Source of the DNA: Hyphomicrobiaceae bacterium
GTDB lineage: Bacteria > Pseudomonadota > Alphaproteobacteria > Rhizobiales > Hyphomicrobiaceae
Direction of reading: 5' to 3'
DNA length: 9,164 nt
NCBI GenBank assembly: GCA_021775715.1
Contig: JAJFHI010000160.1
Location: forward strand, 1 to 9,164
Part shown: piece after piece, positions 6,150 through 9,164 of the stretch
Layout of the letters: each line of letters opens with the position of its first letter
How positions within the stretch are numbered: position 1 is the stretch's first letter
Notes under the pieces: generated by a model
Told to the model about the DNA's origin: nothing
What the model saw: the letters and a program-made list of their open reading frames with translations, nothing else
The model's database searches: none
Made by a program: the position numbers and the translations under genes

Positions 6150-7403
6150 CTATTGCGCATGCGGCACATCAGAACGTGCTGCCTCATCACCCAATTTCTT
6201 GTTTGCCATATTGTTTGCCATATCTTTGACGACGTCAGACCGTTGCAAATGGCTGCTCTTACTTGGCCCCAACAGTCGATGGTCCATTGTGAGCAAATTG
6301 GCTGCGGCTCGAGCGACAAGCCAGTTGCCACGCCGGTTCCAATGCCAGTCGTAGTCATACTCAAATTTTTCGCCATAAGCTGCGAAGTCCTGAGCAAACA
6401 CCTGATGCATGTCAACAAGCGGTACATCGAGTTTTGTCGTCACATCACGAGCAATATCGTTGAGTTTGGCAACCTCATACTCAGAGATATCACGGTCGGT
6501 ATAGATCGCTTCGCGCACGCCATCCATAATGAAGGCCAGCTTGAAATTGTGTGCGGCGCCAAGCTTATTCAATTCGGCGAAGACATAGGCCGCAGCTTGT
6601 TTATTGCGCTTGTGATCTTTGATCTTGCGAATGTCGACCGCTGATTGGATGTGCTCAGGCGAATAGTCTTCATCACCACCCCAGAACAGACGGCTGACAA
6701 GCCCTTTTACTTTGAGGTAAAGGTTCGTTTCGTAATAGAGGTAGCGAAACGTCGCAGACTTGCGAAGCAAATCGGCAAGGCCCGGTTTGAAATCGGTCGC
6801 TGGAATTTCTTCAATCGAACCATCGTCGGCAATCTTCAGCTTCATAAAACTTGAGGCATAGCGCGTCTTGAGGAACCGATAAGTTTCGTCGAAGTCGTTG
6901 TGAACCAGCGGGATCAAAACGATGTCGGGTTTGTATTGCAGGACTTCGTTGCGCACTACGTTGAGATACTGACTGAGCGGTGCGCCATCCATACCAAAAC
7001 GGTAGACTTCAACGCGATGACCGAGGCGCCGCAATTCTGATCTCAGGATCGCAGGAAAGCCATCGTGCACATCAACAAATGCACCATGCACATAACTATC
7101 ACCAACCACGGCAATACGCAGGTGGTTTGGTTTTTTCTCTTTGCTGTAGACGGCTAACTCTGAATTCCAACCCTGCGCATTCACCGTCGTCAGAGTTTCA
7201 CGCCCGTCGGGATGGCGGAAGAATGCGGTCGTATTCGGCTTGTACCGCACGACGTTGTTGATCGTGACATTGTTCAGGACATCGTCTGGCTTCAACACCA
7301 TGCGGAAAACAACAAATTCCAACACGAGGAAACACACAGACATCGTCACGGCGAACAACGTCAGGTTGGCGAGAACCGTCTTTAGTTTGTCATACATATT
7401 CAT
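6150..7403 (-). CDS. Membrane-anchored SGNH/GDSL-type hydrolase or acyl/acetyl-esterase-like protein
   Basis: With the start at 7403 the product is 417 residues. A single N-terminal membrane helix (~10-33) suggests anchoring with the rest in the periplasm. The SGNH blocks are readable: block I VVGDSYVHG with nucleophile Ser103; a block II-like FGMDGAPLSQY (Gly140); block III LVHNDFDE (Asn169, where the usual preceding Gly is Val-His); and block V DWHWNRRGNWL with Asp352 and His354. DxHWN with a following Gly resembles SGNH enzymes that act on sugar or polysaccharide O-acyl groups, but the substrate is unknown and no polysaccharide genes are nearby. The frame stays open to a TTG at 7472. I chose the ATG at 7403 because the TTG has no ribosome binding site and its extra 23 residues are not signal-like; the ATG has a weak AGGG a few bases upstream. 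A second ATG at 7397 is also possible. The C-terminal ~35 residues are charged and non-conserved-looking. Confidence 0.8.
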   Translation of the reverse strand: MNMYDKLKTVLANLTLFAVTMSVCFLVLEFVVFRMVLKPDDVLNNVTINNVVRYKPNTTAFFRHPDGRETLTTVNAQGWNSELAVYSKEKKPNHLRIAVVGDSYVHGAFVDVHDGFPAILRSELRRLGHRVEVYRFGMDGAPLSQYLNVVRNEVLQYKPDIVLIPLVHNDFDETYRFLKTRYASSFMKLKIADDGSIEEIPATDFKPGLADLLRKSATFRYLYYETNLYLKVKGLVSRLFWGGDEDYSPEHIQSAVDIRKIKDHKRNKQAAAYVFAELNKLGAAHNFKLAFIMDGVREAIYTDRDISEYEVAKLNDIARDVTTKLDVPLVDMHQVFAQDFAAYGEKFEYDYDWHWNRRGNWLVARAAANLLTMDHRLLGPSKSSHLQRSDVVKDMANNMANKKLGDEAARSDVPHAQ

Positions 7404-7557
7404 CTGGCCCTGGGAGAGCGCGAGGCGACAGACACAAATGCTGCGCTCAGGAATGGTCCCATAGGGCAGCAATCAGCGTGCCAAGGTCCAACGATCGGGC
7501 CTAACGACAACGTGAGCCGCTCTCGAGATCAGTAAAAACAGGGTGAGACAGTTGAAT

Positions 7558-8274
7558 TTACGCCGATCCGACGCCCAAATCTGGGAACCAGCGCGCCATG
7601 CCACGATCGCGGTAGGCAACCAAATTGGCATGCTGTGCCGCGACTGCGCCAAGCGGTGTTCCAAAATGGGGGCACAGGACACTAGCTACTGAAGACCAAA
7701 GACTTGCATCAGCACCACAAGGCTCGGGGCCCATCAGGTAGTCTTTGTCGCCAAGCGCATTCGCCAAGGCCAGAAGGGTTTTTCTGCCGAGGGTGAGGCG
7801 TTCGGCGTTAGTATGCCGGCCAACGCCCTGACCCCACAGTGCGCGCTTCACGTCCTTTCGAACTTTCCACACAATCAATGGCCTCACCGGCGCGGGCACT
7901 GCTTTGAAGAATGTGCGGGGACCGCGATCAAAGATGGCGTCGTCCATCCAGCGCTCGTGAACGATAAGCCAATAAAATTGGTCTTCGCATAACTTCTCAA
8001 TCGCCCAGCCATAAGCCTTCTGTTTGTCCGTCAGGCCAACATCAAAATCAATGTTGTGTTCTGTTTCCAGATGGGTGCGAATGAATGTGGAGTCGGCAAC
8101 GATCACTCCGTCGTCGTTGATGTAGGGCAGCTTCCCCTTGGGCGCTTTGGGAAGCCCTTCTGTATCTCTGGCGTATTCAAGGCCGGCCATCCGCAACAAA
8201 ACCTCGGCTTTGCACACGAATGGGCTTGGGTCGGGCAAGCCAAAAGCCCGCCCAAAGGTATAGAGCTTAATCAT
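7558..8274 (-). CDS. Glutathione S-transferase fold protein of the FAXC/metaxin-like type
   Basis: 238 residues, cytoplasmic, with no signal or membrane segment. The N-terminal thioredoxin-like half (1-~72) starts MIKLYTFGRAFGLPDPSPF. It continues CKAEVLLRMAGLEY, the usual first-helix pattern of GST_N_4/failed-axon-connections homologues, with GKLPYI carrying the cis-Pro (Pro50) and VADS (Asp61-Ser62) at the gamma-glutamyl pocket position. The all-helical half holds CEDQFYWLIVHERW (96-109) and ends with GADASLWSSVASVLCPHFGTPL (187-208), the typical FAXC/metaxin-like C-terminal signature. The reaction and substrate are not known for most bacterial members, and glutathione use is inferred from the fold. 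AGGGAG at 8288-8283 with 8-nt spacing supports the ATG at 8274. The cysteine-cluster gene lies 119 bp upstream on the same strand, so co-transcription is possible but not shown. Confidence 0.88.
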   Translation of the reverse strand: MIKLYTFGRAFGLPDPSPFVCKAEVLLRMAGLEYARDTEGLPKAPKGKLPYINDDGVIVADSTFIRTHLETEHNIDFDVGLTDKQKAYGWAIEKLCEDQFYWLIVHERWMDDAIFDRGPRTFFKAVPAPVRPLIVWKVRKDVKRALWGQGVGRHTNAERLTLGRKTLLALANALGDKDYLMGPEPCGADASLWSSVASVLCPHFGTPLGAVAAQHANLVAYRDRGMARWFPDLGVGSA

Positions 8275-8393
8275 CGCGACATCTCCCTAGCCCGCACGAC
8301 GTGGCATATCGACAATCAGCCACGCATCAGAAATAGGGAAGAAAGCTGTCTTGCTCAATCGCCAAAAGGCTTTGTGCAAACACTCGAAAGCGA
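8275..8393. other. Spacer between the cysteine-cluster gene and the GST gene, with a small hairpin
   Basis: CGTGGC (8300-8305) and GCCACG (8319-8324) form a 6-bp stem with a 13-nt loop, just upstream of the GST ribosome binding site. There is no T-run, so it does not look like a terminator, leaving co-transcription of the two genes open. Confidence 0.25.
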
Positions 8394-8756
8394 TCAATCT
8401 TCGTGGTTGGTCAAAGCCACGAACTTCTTGTCTTCCTGGGCATCGCGTTCAAATCGCAGGAATTCATAATAGCCGCACTTGTTGCCACCTGGGAAACTGC
8501 GACACACCGACGGGCGGGCCTTGTAGATCGTGCAACGACGTTCCTTGGTGTCGAAGAAACCGCAGATTTTGCCGTAAATCTTATCTTTCTTGCGCCGCAT
8601 TGCGTAGGTCACGTCATGTTCTTCCTTGGTGAAAGCCTTTTTGGCTTCCTTGAAGTTCATGTCGTGATGCTTGGCGAGACGCTCGACATCTTTCTTCGTC
8701 AACTCGATCAGCGGATAAGAACAGCAGTATCCTGGGCATTTCTTGCAATCGTACAC
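8394..8756 (-). CDS. YkgJ-family (UPF0153-type) cysteine-cluster protein
   Basis: A 120-residue soluble protein with eight Cys in the classic arrangement: CKKCPGYCC (Cys4, 7, 11, 12) at the N-terminus, then YGKICGFF (Cys65), RRCTIYKARPSVCRSFP (Cys75, Cys85) and NKCGYY (Cys94). The CxxCxxxCC ... CxF ... CxIYxxRPxxCRxFP ... C order is diagnostic of the YkgJ family, thought to bind zinc or an iron-sulfur cluster; the cellular role is not established. The start is GTG (8754-8756): an in-frame TAA lies three codons upstream, so no earlier start exists. GGGAG at 8771-8767 gives a good Shine-Dalgarno, at a longish 10-nt spacing. It could share a transcript with the GST gene downstream. Confidence 0.92.
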   Translation of the reverse strand: MYDCKKCPGYCCSYPLIELTKKDVERLAKHHDMNFKEAKKAFTKEEHDVTYAMRRKKDKIYGKICGFFDTKERRCTIYKARPSVCRSFPGGNKCGYYEFLRFERDAQEDKKFVALTNHED

Positions 8757-9102
8757 GTGCTGTTATCTCCCGCATCTGGTTTGGCCTCGAACTCGAACAG
8801 GTGTTTGTGCGACTCGATGTGCATTCACCATCGATCCGAAAAAGCAGCACTCGGGTCAAGGACAGAAGCCGAATGTTCGACAGTTTTCATACGTTATTTC
8901 CATGGAACGGTCAGGACTTACCGCGCCGCAATAAAAGTCTGGCAAAGTCAGTGCCTTATGAGGCTTCGCCGCCACACCGGATGGCGTCGGTTCGACGCCC
9001 TGCCACCTCCGTGGTACTCACGCCACACAATCTCCGCTATGGTCCGGCCCAATCGCGGGGTGTGGCCATTTTAAGTTATTGAAGTAGTTGGGGGCGTCCT
9101 GC
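8757..9102. other. Divergent intergenic region between the cysteine-cluster gene and the right-edge gene
   Basis: 346 bp with no credible gene; frames crossing it give Arg/Ser/Pro-rich sequence without recognisable folds. Visible structure is a 7-bp perfect stem GGCGTCG/CGACGCC with a GTT loop (8983-8999), a palindrome TTCCATGGAA (8898-8907) that could be an operator, and a long-range pair GCCACAC/GTGTGGC (9022-9028/9060-9066). On the minus strand TTGACC (8859-8854) is a good -35 for the cysteine-cluster gene, but the hexamer 17 bp further on, GATCGA, is a poor -10. Confidence 0.5.
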
Positions 9103-9164
9103 ATGACAGACTTTTCAGGTGTGGCCGCTGAAGGCGAGACACCGGTCAATCCTTACAGCTTGCT
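9103..9164 (+). CDS. Start of an unidentified protein, 3'-truncated by the window edge
   Basis: An ATG at 9103 opens a frame to the window end, giving MTDFSGVAAEGETPVNPYSL and one more residue. GGGGG at 9090-9094, 8 nt before the ATG, can act as a Shine-Dalgarno. The visible part is a short acidic, polar N-terminus followed by NPYSLL. Too little is present to name a family. It is divergent from the cysteine-cluster gene. Confidence 0.6.
   Translation, partial: MTDFSGVAAEGETPVNPYSL

Noticed and set aside
7404..7472. Extended N-terminus of the SGNH protein from a TTG at 7472
   Set aside because: No ribosome binding site before the TTG, and the added 23 residues are not signal-like; the ATG at 7403 places the membrane helix near the N-terminus.
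8983..8999. GGTTCGA within a stem, resembling a tRNA or tmRNA T-arm
   Set aside because: When GGTTCGA is aligned as a T-loop the 5-bp T stem does not pair, and no acceptor or anticodon arms are found around it.
8403..9074. 223-residue plus-strand frame through the cysteine-cluster gene
   Set aside because: Its first half is antisense to a gene with an unmistakable Cys pattern, and no domain is recognisable in the rest.
1..9164. CRISPR arrays, insertion sequences, phage genes, toxin-antitoxin pairs
   Set aside because: No regularly spaced direct repeats, transposase or integrase motifs, or small overlapping gene pairs were found on either strand.

Overview
This window looks like an ordinary chromosomal segment of an alphaproteobacterium. 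The evidence is the GyrA sequence (the DPPAAMRYTEC active-site stretch, an acidic C-terminal tail, a long acidic insert in the C-terminal domain), moderately high GC content, non-ATG starts on several genes, and a dispersed-repeat-like inverted repeat of the form TTCCCGG-loop-CCGGGAA. I cannot place it at order level with confidence. I see no phage genes, transposases, CRISPR arrays, tRNAs or rRNAs.

Layout, left to right. The 3' end of a kinesin-light-chain-type TPR protein (+) runs off the left edge. A gene-poor gap of about 540 bp follows (278-814), holding a dense run of inverted repeats (about 395-690) and a REP-like hairpin (762-782) just past the gyrA stop. gyrA (-) fills 815-3694. A 337-bp divergent intergenic region separates gyrA from a secreted PRC-barrel protein (+) whose C-terminal part carries 11-residue LEA-like repeats. 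That gene ends in a 36-bp perfect palindrome that is a textbook intrinsic terminator. Next comes a cation diffusion facilitator transporter (+) with a long disordered, basic-ended tail. Three minus-strand genes follow: a membrane-anchored SGNH/GDSL-type protein (6150-7403), a FAXC/metaxin-like glutathione S-transferase fold protein (7558-8274) and a YkgJ-type cysteine-cluster protein (8394-8756). The last two could be co-transcribed. A second divergent intergenic region (8757-9102) leads into the start of a plus-strand gene cut by the right edge.

The genes do not form one pathway: gyrA is housekeeping, and the rest look like independent envelope, metal-transport and small accessory functions. 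I found no convincing new multi-gene system. The observations most worth checking are the structured block at 395-690, Gly in place of the quinolone-contact Ser of GyrA, the PRC-barrel/LEA-like repeat combination, and the unrecognised truncated gene at the right edge.
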